Below are positions 1 to 11,262 of a DNA stretch of 64,000 nucleotides, piece after piece. Position 1 is the first letter of the stretch. Each line of letters opens with the position of its first letter. This DNA comes from Agrostemma githago. Lineage: Eukaryota; Streptophyta; Magnoliopsida; Caryophyllales; Caryophyllaceae. The stretch covers positions 57,117,938-57,181,937 of the forward strand of contig OY288257.1 in the NCBI GenBank assembly GCA_958450325.1. The letters run 5' to 3'. The notes under the pieces were generated by a model. That model searched no databases. It saw only the letters and a list, made by a program, of their open reading frames with translations, and was not told the origin of the DNA. The translations under genes were made by a program, and so were the position numbers.

Positions 1-535
1 GAACTTTCAAAACCAAGGCCCGATGCCCTTCCCGATTTTCTTGAGAAAATCGGGCCTTTCCCCGAGCTTTCTCGGACTTTCCAAAAATAATCATTTTCAA
101 AACTTTCCTCCCCCTTAGGACTTCCCGTATTTAGCAGTGTCGGGTCATGTCGTAAGTAGTCGAGGTCTCTAGCGTCGAAACTCTGTCGATCTTACATCAC
201 GAGTTTCCTCCCTATCCCAGTCCGCCTTATTAGACTAAGGCAAGGCCCACCTGCGTAGGACATACTCCTACAAAGGAGGGCCCGTCTACACATTTGAGTC
301 CAAAGTCTGGGGACATCTCACATTGACCTTCCTTCGAACAGGATTCGGCCCACCCGCCGAGTCCTGAGGGAAGCTGTCATCCACGAGGCACCCGTCTAAA
401 GGTCTCTTTCGAGTCGTCTTTTTTTAGTCTTTTCCCTGCTCGGGATGTACTAGTTTGGTTCCAAGGTCCGGGTTCAGTTTCTGATTACGTAGTGTTCTTA
501 CAGACAGGCCACCATCCACCAGACACACCCGCAAT
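1..535 (+). other. Element 1 untranslated leader with hairpin and probable splice acceptor
   Basis: Non-coding, homologous to 24440-24979 of Element 2. A perfect 10-bp inverted repeat with a 4-base loop occupies 31-54 (CCCGATTTTC, TTGA, GAAAATCGGG). A pyrimidine stretch ending in TTCTTACAG at 495-503 is conserved before gag in both elements and resembles a 3' splice site. No ORF of interest. Confidence 0.7.
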
Positions 536-2044
536 ATGGAGGCGGCTTTGAGCGATCGGAAAACCTCTGTGGACGCCATGGTCACGAAGCAGACCGACAT
601 TGATACCCAACTGACTGAAATGAGGGCTGGTCAAGTGGCAATCGTTGCTCGTTTAGCTGCAGTGGAGCACAGGACTCCAAATACCGGGGTCACGGAACCC
701 CTAGCTGAACTAGTTAGCTCGGTTCGCCGATTGGAAGAACAAGTCCACCTAACCGGAAGTAACAATATTCACCGGGAAAACAGTCGGGAGTACTCGCCGG
801 TAAGTGACAAACTGCCTGCAAACCTGAATCTCACGGGCTTACCCATGTTCGAAGGGACTGAAGACCCGTTACTACATGTACGGGCCTTCAAGGAGTTCAT
901 GGCTATTAAAGGAGTGGACTCTTCCATGTTCAAAAACCTCTTTGCTGCATCTCTAGAGAAACACCCAAAGGCCTGGTACTACAGGCTAGACCCGAAGAAG
1001 TTCTCGACATGGGATGATGTGGCTACGGAATTTGCTCGGAACTATGCTGACAACACCGAGATCCAGACGACAATGCGGTCTCTAGATGTTATGGCCCAAG
1101 AACCTAAGGAGGGCTTTACCAAATACCTCCAACGTTGGAGGGCCGAAAGTGTGAAGCTGGTCGATAAGCCCAGTGAGAAGACTTTAGTGGAGACTTTTGT
1201 CAAGAACCTCCTCCCTTCCTACCGGGTCCACCTCCGGTATGCAGTCATACCCAATTTCACCACCCTTACTGAAATGGGCATGAGAATTGAAGACGATCTA
1301 AGACTAGAGAGCCTGACTAAGGCCCCTAGCAAGGGATATCAAGGAGCCTCCTCATCCACTACCAAGCCTCTGGCCGCAACCCGAAGCATCTTAGACACGG
1401 TTACTCTCTTGGATGCCCCATCCAAAAGAACCACTCCTCCTAGGGTATTCACTGATATAGGGACTACCTATACATATGCCTTACAAAGGCTATCTTCCAA
1501 AGGCCTGATCCAACCGATAGGCCCAATTCCTGAAGTCCCAGTTGAAAAACGCACCAAAGGCTACAATGCCCAAGCCTATTGCCAATATCATCGGGGCAAT
1601 GGGCACGATACCGAGAAGTGTTGGAAGCTGAAGCATCTGATCCAGGATTTAATTGAGAGCGGGAAAATACCGTTACCCGGGGACAAGCCAAGCAACAAGG
1701 ACAACCCCTTTAGCTCTCATGCTATCTTCGCCGGTGATGTGATCGATTATTCTCACCTTATCTCTCCTTTCATCCCACAAATCAATGGAATCTGGTTCGA
1801 TGATGAGGAAGATGTGTACCTCACCAAAGGGGAAACTGTCCCTATCACTCCCGAAGAAATCCGGAGGGCCAAGTCCAAGGCTTTAGCCAGTAACCACCTC
1901 ACCACCACCGGTCGTCCTTACTCAGCCACTAGCTCTAAGGACATCTCAGTCCCAGCAACCGTCCCTGAACCTGCCAGGACGGAAGAAGCCATTGAAGAGC
2001 CAAGTGCCGATACGACTCTTGTCAAACAACTAAAGAGAACTTGA
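536..2044 (+). pseudogene. gag: Element 1 gag (capsid/nucleocapsid polyprotein region)
   Basis: This 502-codon frame encodes a retrotransposon Gag. The N-terminal 70 residues look coiled-coil forming (heptad-like leucines). A Retrotrans_gag-like domain spans about residues 95-260, with the conserved FTKYLQRWRAESVKLVD stretch. A compact zinc knuckle C-x2-H-x4-H-x4-C (CQYHRGNGHDTEKC) lies near residues 349-362. The ATG at 536 was chosen because it aligns with the ATG at 24980 of Element 2, just after the conserved acceptor. The frame closes at TGA (2042-2044) where Element 2 has CGA, so gag was probably fused in frame to protease and this stop is a C-to-T mutation. Gag would form cytoplasmic virus-like particles that package element RNA. 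Confidence 0.88.
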
Positions 2045-3890
2045 GTTGACCTCACTATATGGCAACTCTTGGTTAGCTCACAAGAACACCGAGAGGCACT
2101 TACTAAGGCTCTCAATCAGATCAAGGTCGACTCCCAGGTTACCCCTACTGAAATGGTAGCCACTATCCTGCCCTACCTCAAGGGCAAGTCCAAAGAAGAA
2201 GGCCCAGTAGTCACCTTCTCGGATGCCGACCTGCCACCGTTCGGGGCCTCTCACAATCTGGCTCTGTATATCACGGTAATTTGCCGGGGTAAGTACCTAC
2301 CAATGACCCTAGTCGACGACGGGTCTGCTGTGAATGTCCTCCCTTTAAGGACTGCCAAAGCCCTCGGTATCACCGAGGCCGACTACATACCAACCGCCCA
2401 CACTATCCAAGCTTTCGATGGAAGCCCAAAGGCGGTTTCTGGGGCCGTTAAATTAGCAATTACAACGGGTCCAATTGAAAAGGAGCTAGAATTCCAGGTG
2501 ATCGATGTCACCTCCTCTTTCAATATACTCCTAGGAAGGCCTTGGATCCATGCTATAAAGGCGGTGTCTTCTACTCTTCACCGAAAGATCAAAATGCCCT
2601 TGCAAGACGGCATCATCACCCTAGAAGCAACCCCTATGACTGTGGCTAACTGTAACGCCACGGACCGCACCGACCTATGGGGATTCGATTTTGTGGGGAT
2701 GATTGAAGAAGAGTACCTTTTCAGGTCCTATTTCACCGAAAGCATCGACGCAATGCTGCAAAATTTGGGGTATTTACCGGGGGCTACCTCGAGGCCATAT
2801 CTTCCAGCTGGGAAGATTATTGAAGTCCTAAATGACGGGGAATCTCACTTCGGTTTAGGGTATGCTATAACCCCGGGAAATGTGGTCCGAGCAGGCATTG
2901 AGAAAGCTTGCAACATCATCAAGGGAACCTACTTGGGCCCTTATAGCCCAAGGTTGGCTGACTATTTCGTCACACCGGTATTCGGGGCTATTCAACTTGG
3001 CCTATATCAACCAACTATCACATATCCCGAGACTAAACTAGCTCGAGACTGCCACTACATTCCGGATGACGTATTCGCCCTCATCCAATCTGAATCCAAG
3101 GAGGGTAATGACAATGCCGAGCCCGTGCTGGGGCTCTTATTTGGGGAAGACAAAGCTATTCCAAACCCCAAGGAAGATCTGGTGAACCAGATCCTTCGAA
3201 GCAACAGGTTCGATCCTTCAAAGCTGATCTCGGAGGTCGGTGCTGATACTGGGAAAGGAGCCTGGAGGAAGACCATCAAGTGGACCGACAGCCAGGATCG
3301 AGTCTACAAGCTGACCACCGGGGAAGGAAACATGCCGGACATTGATTCCGAGTCTGAGTCTGAGTCTGAGTCAGAGTCTGAGTCTGAGTCTGTATTCGAG
3401 TCTAAGGGGTCTGGTGCTAAAGTCCAAACTGTAACCCCCCTCCCTATAGTCACTACCACTGGAGCCTCGGGGTCTGTCCCGAAGGCACTCTCAATCCCGC
3501 CTCTGACCAATGATCAGATGGCTGCTCTCTTCGAGCTGTTTTCCAAATTTTCTATCAATAATAATGAAAACCGTTCCGCTTATGACTTGTCTTATTTTCA
3601 AAATACTCCCAATTTCAAAAATATTTTTTCCAATGACATTGAGAAACCCGAAGAACAGGTATCATTGCCTCCGCATCTGATCGAGCAGCTAGAACAGAGG
3701 GAATCCCGAGACCCGGTAATCGAAGAAACCGAGTCTATCAATGTGGGAACAACCTTAGAGCCCCAGATGCTTAAGATAGGGTTATCTTTAGATCCCGAGG
3801 AGAGACAACAATTCACAAACCTCCTCCAAGAATTCAAGGATGTCTTCGCATGGTCCTACAAGGACATGCCTGGGATAGATCGGGAAATAG
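2045..3890 (+). pseudogene. pro: Element 1 protease and acidic linker
   Basis: In frame with gag across the TGA. The retropepsin active site reads VDDGSAVNVLP at about 2311-2343, in a domain with the second conserved ILLGRPWIHA stretch near 2527-2556. It would cleave the polyprotein. After the domain comes a long linker with an acidic Ser-Glu run encoded by a GAGTCT microsatellite (about 3340-3400); its length differs among the three elements. The stretch beyond it (residues AALFELFSKF, then AYDL) is conserved in all copies, suggesting a structured segment before RT. No stop falls within this segment of Element 1. Confidence 0.85.
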
Positions 3891-5700
3891 CTGAACACCG
3901 CATACCCATCAAAGATGGATGCAAACCGGTAAAACAGAAGCTTCGAAGAATGAAGCCCGAGTGGTCTCTCAAAGTCAAGGAAGAAGTAGACAAACAATTC
4001 AAAGCAGGCTTTATACAAGTGTCTGAATATCCAGACTGGGTTGCAAACATCGTGCCGGTACCCAAGAAGGACGGCAAGGTGCGGGTGTGTGTAGATTTCT
4101 GAGACCTTAACAAAGCTAGCCCAAAAGACGATTTTCCGTTGCCACACATCGACATACTGGTGGACAACACGGCTGATCATGATCTTCTATCATTTATGGA
4201 CGGGTATAACCAAATCAAGATGGCGGAAGAAGATATGGGTAAAACTACTTTCACCACGCCATGGGGTACTTATTGTTATACAGTTATGCATTTGGGCTCA
4301 TTAATGCCGGAGCCACTTATCAGCGAACAGCCACGACCCTGTTACATGACATGATGCATAAGGAAGTGGAGGTTTATGTTGATGACATGATTGTTAAATC
4401 TAAAAGCCGAGATGGGCATGTTGCTGCCCTAAGAAAATTCTTCACCCGATTGCGTAAATACAACATCAGGTTGAACCCTCAAAAGTGCAGTTTCGGAGTA
4501 ACATCAGGCAAATTACTGGGCCATATCGTTAGCCAACGCGACATCGAGGTCGACCCAGCTAAAATCAAAGCCATCACCGAGATGCAACCGCCCAAGACCG
4601 AAAAAGAAATAAGGGGATTTCTCGGGAAAGTTCAATACATCAGCCGGTTTATCTCAAAGCTAACCATGGTGTGTGAACCCATTTTCAAGAAACTGAAGAT
4701 AGGGGAACGGGTACTATGGGACGATACACGCCAAACGGCTTTTGACAGAATCAAGGAGATCCTGTCTGCTCCGCCGGTGTTAATGTCACCTCAACCCGGT
4801 TTGTCTCTATCGTTGTACCTAACAACGACAAAGACAGCCATGGGGGCTATGCTGGCCCAGACAGTCGATTCAGAAGAACGGGCTATTTACTACATCAGTA
4901 AAAAGTTCCTGGAATACGAATGCAAATATACAATGCTCGAGAAAACATGCCTAGCTCTGGTTTGGGGCACTAAAAAGCTCCGACACTATATGCTCAGCCA
5001 CGAAATACATGTCCTATCCAAGATGGACCCAATCAAATACTTGTTCGAGAAGCCCATTCTTAACGGAAGAATGTCCAGATGGACTTTAATGCTAGCTGAG
5101 TTCGACCTCAAGTTTGTACCGCTAAAAGCCATCAAAGGCCGGGTGGTAGCCGAATTCCTCGCCGACAGCCCGATATCTGAGGAGGGCCATACCGATACTT
5201 GGGCCTTTCCTGACGAGGACATATTCCATACTGACACCGAAACATGGGACTTGTATTTTGATGGAGCATCCAACTTTCGAGGCTTCGGAGTCGGTATTCT
5301 CCTTATATCACCACAAGGGGGAACACACACCGTTATCCATCAAATTAGACTTTGATGTAACAAACAATGCGGCCGAGTATGAAGCATGCATCCACGGGTT
5401 GCAAGCGGCGGCTGATTTGGGAATTACAAATCTCCGGGTTCACGGGGACTCGTCCCTAGTCATCAATCAAGCCCTTCAAAAATGGAAAACTCGGAATGCC
5501 AATCTCGTGGCTTACCAAGCACGAGTAAGGGTTCTGGAGAAACAATTCCAGAAGGTAGAATATATCTATCTGCCGCGCGAGGAAAATCAGTTCGCGGACG
5601 CACTTTCCAAATTAGCATGCTTACTAAACATCCCGGAACATATGCCCAGTATGCCAATCTGTGTCGAAAGACGGTCCGAGCCGGCGTATGTCAACGCCAT
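3891..5700 (+). pseudogene. pol: Element 1 reverse transcriptase with two RNase H domains
   Basis: RT runs from about 3891 to 4650 with fingers motif (VPVPKKDGKVRVCVDF) and catalytic YVDD at 4375-4386. A gypsy-type RNase H follows (about 4690-5180). A second RNase H1-like domain starts with LYFDGASNF near 5250 and ends with NQFADALSKLA near 5620; its D, E, D and final D positions (DGAS, AAEYEA, GDSS, FADA) are all present. Dual RNase H is typical of Tat elements. Damage: CGA to TGA at 4100-4102, a three-codon deletion near 4205, a one-base deletion near 4290 that abolishes the MPFGL motif, and a compensating indel near 5325. It would copy element RNA to cDNA and remove RNA primers. Confidence 0.9.
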
Positions 5701-6982
5701 TCAAGATATTGAGATCATCGATCCAGAACCTTGGTACCAGGCTGTTCTAACCTATTTGACTACGGGAGAATATCCCCCGGGAACTGAAAATCGGGCCAAG
5801 AAAGCCCTGCGAAGACTGGCCACCCAATTCATTCGTACGGACGACGGTCAGTTATACAAAAAGACGGCACATGGGACTTTACTCCTATGTATCGACAAAA
5901 CACAGGCCGAAAAAGTAATGGCCGAAGTACACGACGGTGAAAACGGTCCGCATATGAACGCCCATATGCTAACCCGAAAAATCATGAGGCTCGGATACTA
6001 CTGGAACAGTATGGAGGCCGACTGTCAATCATATGTCAAACACTGCCATAATTGTCAAATTTTCGGTAATGTTCAACACATGCCATCGTCCCTACTGTAC
6101 ACCATGACCTCGCCATGACCATTTTCGACGTGGGGGATCGACATAATTGGGAAAGTGAACCCTTCCGGGACGGGAGGTCACTGTTTTATTTTGGTGGCTA
6201 TCGACTATTTCACCAAATGGGTCGAAGCCGAATTATACCGTGTCTTGAACGCCAAGCACATAGCCAAGTTTATCCAGAATAAAATAATATGCCGGTACGG
6301 GATCCCACACGAGTTTATCAGTGATCACGGGACCCACTTCCAAGCCGAAACCGCTACTTTGCTAGCAAAATACAAAATCCAGAGGCACACCTTTTCGCCA
6401 TACCGTCCCCAAACAAATGGAGCGGTAGAAGCTGCTAATAAAACAATTGTCGCCATACTTAAAAACATGGCCGATAATTATCGGGACTGGCCCGACAAAA
6501 TACCCTTTGCCCTATGGGGGTACCGGACGTCGATCCGAACTGCAACCGAGGCAACTCCATATTATTTGACATATGGCATGGAGGCAGTCCAGCCGGTTGA
6601 ATTGGAAATACCGTCTCTCAGAATTCTACTATAAAGCCAGGTGCCCGAAGCGGATTGGGATCAAGCTCGGTATGACTCGTTAATTCTCTTGGACGAACGA
6701 CGGTCGCAGGCTCTCAATAACATTCAAGTATATCAAAAAAGAATCAAGCGGGCCTTTAACAAGAGAGTTAGGCCCAGGAACATCAAAGAAGGCGATTTGG
6801 TCCTCAAATCGGTTCGTGCCTTACTGCCGGTTGACCCAAGAGGAAAATTCAAACCCAATTGGGCTGGGCCATACCTAGTCAAGAAGGTTCTATCAGGAGG
6901 AGCCGTAATGCTGACGGACCTGGACGGGAATAAATTTGTCAACCCAACCAACCTAGACCAGCTGAAGCGCTACTACCCCTAA
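5701..6982 (+). pseudogene. int: Element 1 integrase
   Basis: The HHCC zinc domain is visible (H-MLTRKIMRLGYYW ... HCHNC, about 5950-6060). The catalytic core has D at 6203-6205 (VAIDYF), D at 6323-6325 (SDHGTHF) and E at 6428-6430 (NGAVEAAN). A C-terminal domain with the GPYLVKKVL stretch ends at TAA 6980-6982. Breaks: TGG to TGA at 6116-6118 and GAA to TAA at 6632-6634. It would insert cDNA with a 5-bp target duplication, consistent with the solo LTR duplication seen at 14165. No chromodomain was recognised at the C terminus, as expected for Tat elements. Confidence 0.9.
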
Positions 6983-7374
6983 ACCTTATCTCAAATGTCA
7001 TTTGCAAAAATTATTTTTAAAAAAAACATCTTTTTCAAAATTTATAAGCAAGTCAATAAGTTAGGATTATTTATCCTACTGTCGCACATCTTGAACTCAT
7101 AGTCTTGGTGTATTTCGAAATTGCAAAAAAAAATCTACGCCCGAACTACGTTTGGTTTGATTCCACTAACTTTGGATACGTAGGCAACCCCTCAAAAGGG
7201 TACAACCACCGCAATAACGAAAAAAGACAGAAACGGTTTCACTAATAATACTTTTATTATTCCAAAAAAAGACACCGATAAACTCGGTATTTCAAAATTA
7301 CAAAAGCCACGAAAAAGCCAAAAAAACACACACAACAAAAATAGTAATAATATCTAAATAATAATAGCAGGAGA
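6983..7374. other. Convergent gap between pol and antisense PMD gene, with conserved block
   Basis: About 390 bp, A-rich, no ORF. Bases 7143-7229 form a block also found at 31487-31573 and, inverted, 59241-59314. It contains the motif GGATACGTAGGCAAC. Transcripts of pol and of the PMD gene must both end here, so it may hold poly(A) signals for both strands. Confidence 0.65.
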
Positions 7375-9127
7375 CTAGTATCCGAGCATCTTGCCCTTGC
7401 CCTTATCCTTCGGGTCTTGAGGAGCCCGAGGTCGCCGGGGTAGGGAAGATCGTTCTCGAATAACCACGGGAACCTCCTTGGCCCGAGTCCTCTTCTTCGA
7501 CAGAGGATCTTCAGCTATTGTCACGGGCCCAAGTCGAGCCCGTATATGCTCTGGCAACCTGTCTTTAGGACCAAGTCGGTCCTGGACTAGAGGCCTGGCT
7601 CCTGGTCTCCTCTCCAAATTTGTCTGGGGGCTCACTTCCCCCCGTGCACCTCTAGCATCAGACCCCCTAGCTCGAGTCCTAGCTCCTCTCCTCTGACTTG
7701 GCCTCAGACGGACTATCGGAGCTTGAACCTCCCCTTCAGCAAAAAAGTCTCTGTTATCCTTGACCTTCTCTCGTCGAAGCAGGTCGAAGGCCTCATCAAC
7801 CTTCAGAGCAGCACGAGCTTCGGCAGTCTCGGCTTTGGTCCACCTTTCATAAGAATAAGACACCTAGGTAGAATGAAGTGACTTGGGAACGGACCAAGTA
7901 GTTCGAGTATACCACCTCTGAATCCAGGTGTCACACATAATGTCGGTCAGCTGGGTAGGTGCACTCAGAACTGCCTCGTTCTCCGGGATGCGCTGAGTCC
8001 ACCCATACTTCCTGAGTATGCGGTCGGGATAAAGGTGAACTGTATGGCTAAAGGATAGAATCACTAGGTAACGTGCCTTGTCTCCGGACGCCAGACCCGT
8101 CCAAGCGTAAATAGGCCACCATGGAACCACCCATCGTATCAATGGACCACGATGGAAGGTTAATTCTTCCTCCCAATATTTCTGGGTAGTCAGGCAGGAC
8201 GAGTCGGTAGGCCGTCTCCTTGTCATCACCTGGTTGAACCAATATTGACTCGGGTTGGGAGGAGGCTCGATCTTGGACAACCTTTCAAATAGCCAAAGCT
8301 GAAAAGAAAAGCAACGTTTATGAGATTCCGGACAATTCAGCGTCCGCATAAGGGCACTCGATCGAGTGTCGGGGTCACTCGATCGAGTGGCACCCCTAAA
8401 ACGAGGCAGAATGCTCCTTTAAGAGGGCACTCAATCGAGTGCCCCCCTATAGCAGCATGTCGCGAAAAAAAAAAAAACGATATACCTGCAGCAGACGGGT
8501 ACTCCCAGTGAAACGGGCTGACTCATCCCTCTTTCGGTTGTCCAAGCCCTGAATAATTTCCCCCGTGATCAACGATGCGGGACTACACTCCGTCTCCATA
8601 AGGTCAGCAATCACGAGAAGGCGAACGCTACCCATACAAGACATCAGGTCCATATGGCCTTCGAAGGCATACACATGCAACATACAGAAGGCGAACGCCC
8701 TACGGCTATGAATGGGCGTAACCCGGATGTCATACGGGTTCATAAACTTCTCAGCTAAGGCAAGCAGAGAGACGGTATCCCCTTCAAGCATGCGGGATAC
8801 TTCAGCATGGGAGAGCCCCAAAAACTCCTGTAGTTTCCTCCTGGGGTCCCGAACTGAGAAAGGAACGGCGGGACGGAGCAATGGATTCCACCCTCCTATG
8901 GCAGCAATTTCCTCAGGGAGAGGACAAATCTCGCCCCGAGGGAAGGCGAAAACGTGATAGGTGTCATCCCAGAAGGTCAGACAGGCATCAAGAAAATGAC
9001 GGTCCACGTGCATCTGACGAAACGTGAACAGTTGAAATATGCCCGACTGTCTTAAGGCTACCTTGCTCGCATCCCTAAAACGGTGTGCCCAATCTTGCAA
9101 CATGTTGATCAGACGGTCGATAGCCAT
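7375..9127 (-). pseudogene. Element 1 antisense plant mobile domain (PMD) gene, two exons
   Basis: Exon 1 is 9127-8486 (214 codons); exon 2 starts at 8298 and ends at 7375. The intron (8485-8299, 187 bp) has CAG/GTATAT donor and TTTTCAG acceptor and keeps the frame (Leu-Leu-Gln joined to Leu-Trp-Leu). The protein matches the plant mobile domain family (also called aminotransferase-like, PF10536), with FWDDTYHVFAFPRGE, IGGWNP and RWVVPWWP stretches. PMDs occur in host MAIN/MAIL proteins and in transposable elements. The tail is basic with a KKRTRAK cluster that could be a nuclear localisation signal. A TGG to TAG change at 7864-7866 stops translation between domain and tail. Function in the element is unknown. 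Confidence 0.82.
8355..8441. repeat. Three palindromes in the PMD intron
   Basis: CACTCGATCGAGTG at 8355-8368 and 8376-8389, and the one-mismatch form CACTCAATCGAGTG at 8428-8441. Core starts are 8356, 8377 and 8429, spaced 21 and 52 bp. A fourth copy expected near 8450 is absent here but present in Element 2. Confidence 0.9.
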
Positions 9128-9760
9128 GATAAAGTTGCTTGAAAGGAATAAGGTTTTCTTTTGAAGAGAAGATGAAGCTTTTTTTAAGTTGTGACAAAGG
9201 AAGGAGCCAGGGTGATGTATTTATAATACCAAAACCCTGGAGCTTTCCCTGCAGCTGTGCCTCCTTGGCCCAAGCGGGCCTAGGCATACAGGCCCGACCC
9301 ATGACTCTTCCCACAGACACAGGAATTTAGTCATCCCGAGCAGTCTGTCAAAAATATATACACATTCTAAAAATTTTCAAAAATTTTCAGTCATCCAAAT
9401 TTTTATTCTCCAGCGCGAGTCATCTTTACTACCTACGTCTTGCATACATTTTATGTGACTTATACAGGTACGACTCAGACAGGGACATGCAACCCTCTGA
9501 ATCTCCCCAGCGGAAGCCCAAGGCGGCATTTTCCCCGGAATGGTACGGGATGAGCCCACATATAGGCGCACCCAGGACTTATGCGACAAGTCCGATTCCC
9601 CACGGAGTTATCATCATCAGCTCAAGTATGATTTCTAACTTATGGCTGGCGAGCCCTTCACGCGAGTCTAATGGACTATAAACGACCCGATCGGAAGTCT
9701 ACCAGGTCTTGACGGGCTTGGTAGCTACTCTGACTTTCGCCCTGTCCAAGCCTCAGTCAG
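9128..9760 (-). promoter_or_regulatory. PMD promoter region between PMD start and polypurine tract
   Basis: On the minus strand a TATAAAT box lies at 9225-9219, about 92 bp before the PMD ATG. TATA boxes at a similar distance precede PMD in Elements 2 (33620-33627) and 3 (57212-57219). The rest is non-coding but conserved near 9410-9760, including AAGCCTCAGTCAGAGTGG, and short frames here are not real genes. Confidence 0.6.
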
Positions 9761-9771
9761 AGTGGGGGCTC
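9761..9771 (+). other. Element 1 polypurine tract
   Basis: AGTGGGGGCTC directly abuts the LTR start TGTAGACAC. The same sequence precedes the 3' LTR in Elements 2 and 3. It would prime plus-strand DNA synthesis. Confidence 0.85.
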
Positions 9772-10185
9772 TGTAGACACTCACATTTTGACTGCCAGGT
9801 GTCTATGGTAGTTTCCAAAAAACACCCGATGATGATCGGACGCTAACGTGTTCTAATGCGCTCGGATACGGGCTCGAAATCAATAATGTCCGGCATGGGC
9901 TTTTAACGGGATACAAATCTCACAAAACCAACCTCAAATTCAGGCCCAGTGGGTCGTTCCGAGCAAAATAAGACTAATTTGGGTCAAAACCGACACCAAA
10001 AATAATTCCCGTCTTTAGCGATCGGGTCAAAACCCGGTCAAGACAAACCCGACACAAAAAGCGACCTGATACATTCGAAATCAGCCAAGATCAGCCAAAT
10101 CAATCCAAATTAATGCCAAATCAAACATAATCAATCAAGAGCAATCAAGGGCAATCACGCCCAAAATAACCTGGCCAAATTGATC

Positions 10186-10320
10186 CACTCGGTCGAGTGG
10201 ATTGACCACTCGATCGAGTGGAGCCTCAAAAAATCGGTCCAGGTGCATCCGCAAGGGCACTCGACCGAGTGCACCCGCGCCACTCGGTCGAGTGACCCTA
10301 TGTCGGGGCTCCCTATAAAT
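10186..10320 (+). promoter_or_regulatory. LTR core promoter with four palindromes and TATA box
   Basis: Palindromes at 10186-10199, 10207-10220, 10258-10271 and 10281-10294, core starts spaced 21, 51 and 23 bp. TATAAAT follows at 10314-10320. The third and fourth copies (centres ACC and GGT) are exact reverse complements of one another. Confidence 0.85.
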
Positions 10321-11155
10321 ACCCGTCAACCTTTGACACAAAAGGGACAACAACGTTCTTCAAGAACAACTTTTTGACACACTTTTTGACACAATCATAC
10401 ACCTACAACTTTTCCAAGAGCACTTACACAACTTCTACCATACAAACCGAGCCATACACACACCATCAACTCCTCCTACATATCTCGACGTTCCCGCGCC
10501 GTAGCCGCCATTTGAAGAACCGTATCCCGAGAAGCAAGAACATGTAGGTTGAGGGTGTGACAATTCAACACCGACTTTCCCCTCTTCCTTTTTTTTTTCT
10601 CGTTTTTTATGTATATTTATATTTATGCTCATAGTATTTTAATTAGTCGATAGTAACGACATTACTAACGCTAACATTTTACTTTTCGCATTTATTTATC
10701 GTTATTATATTTTACTATAATATCGTACGTACCGTGTATATGTATATATATATTTCTGCGTAATAATTTCAAAGCTCGGATCCGAACGCGTTTGACTATG
10801 ATGATTATTTTTAAGATTCGTTTGTTAACACGATCATGATTATTCATAGTTGAACGCGTATACATCCATTTCTAAGATCGGTTCGGAACCCATTGACACG
10901 AAAACCGACATCTCATAGTCCGTAAGGACTAATTTCGATGTCGTGACGTAGAGGGATGCAATTTCGTCACCAATCAAAAATTTAATCTAATAATAACGTT
11001 TTCATAAAATCCCGACAACGGTATTATAATCGTATATACACGATTATAGTACCGGAGGTTAAGTTAAATTCAAATCGTGCGATATTTGCATTTAATTTGA
11101 CCGACCGTCGATTTTAAACCAAAAAAACGAAACGAGTTGGCACTCGTACAGGAGC

Positions 11156-11262
11156 TACTCGACCGAGTACGTAGGCTACTCGATCGAGTAGCACCCAAAA
11201 AATTGGGCAGTAGCCACGCTTAATGACACACTCGACCGAGTCAGATCACAACTCGGTCGAGT
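11156..11262 (+). repeat. Leader palindrome cluster, four copies
   Basis: Cores ACTCGRYCGAGT start at 11157, 11178, 11230 and 11251 (spacing 21, 52, 21). The first two are flanked by T and A, extending the dyad to 14 bp. Confidence 0.9.
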
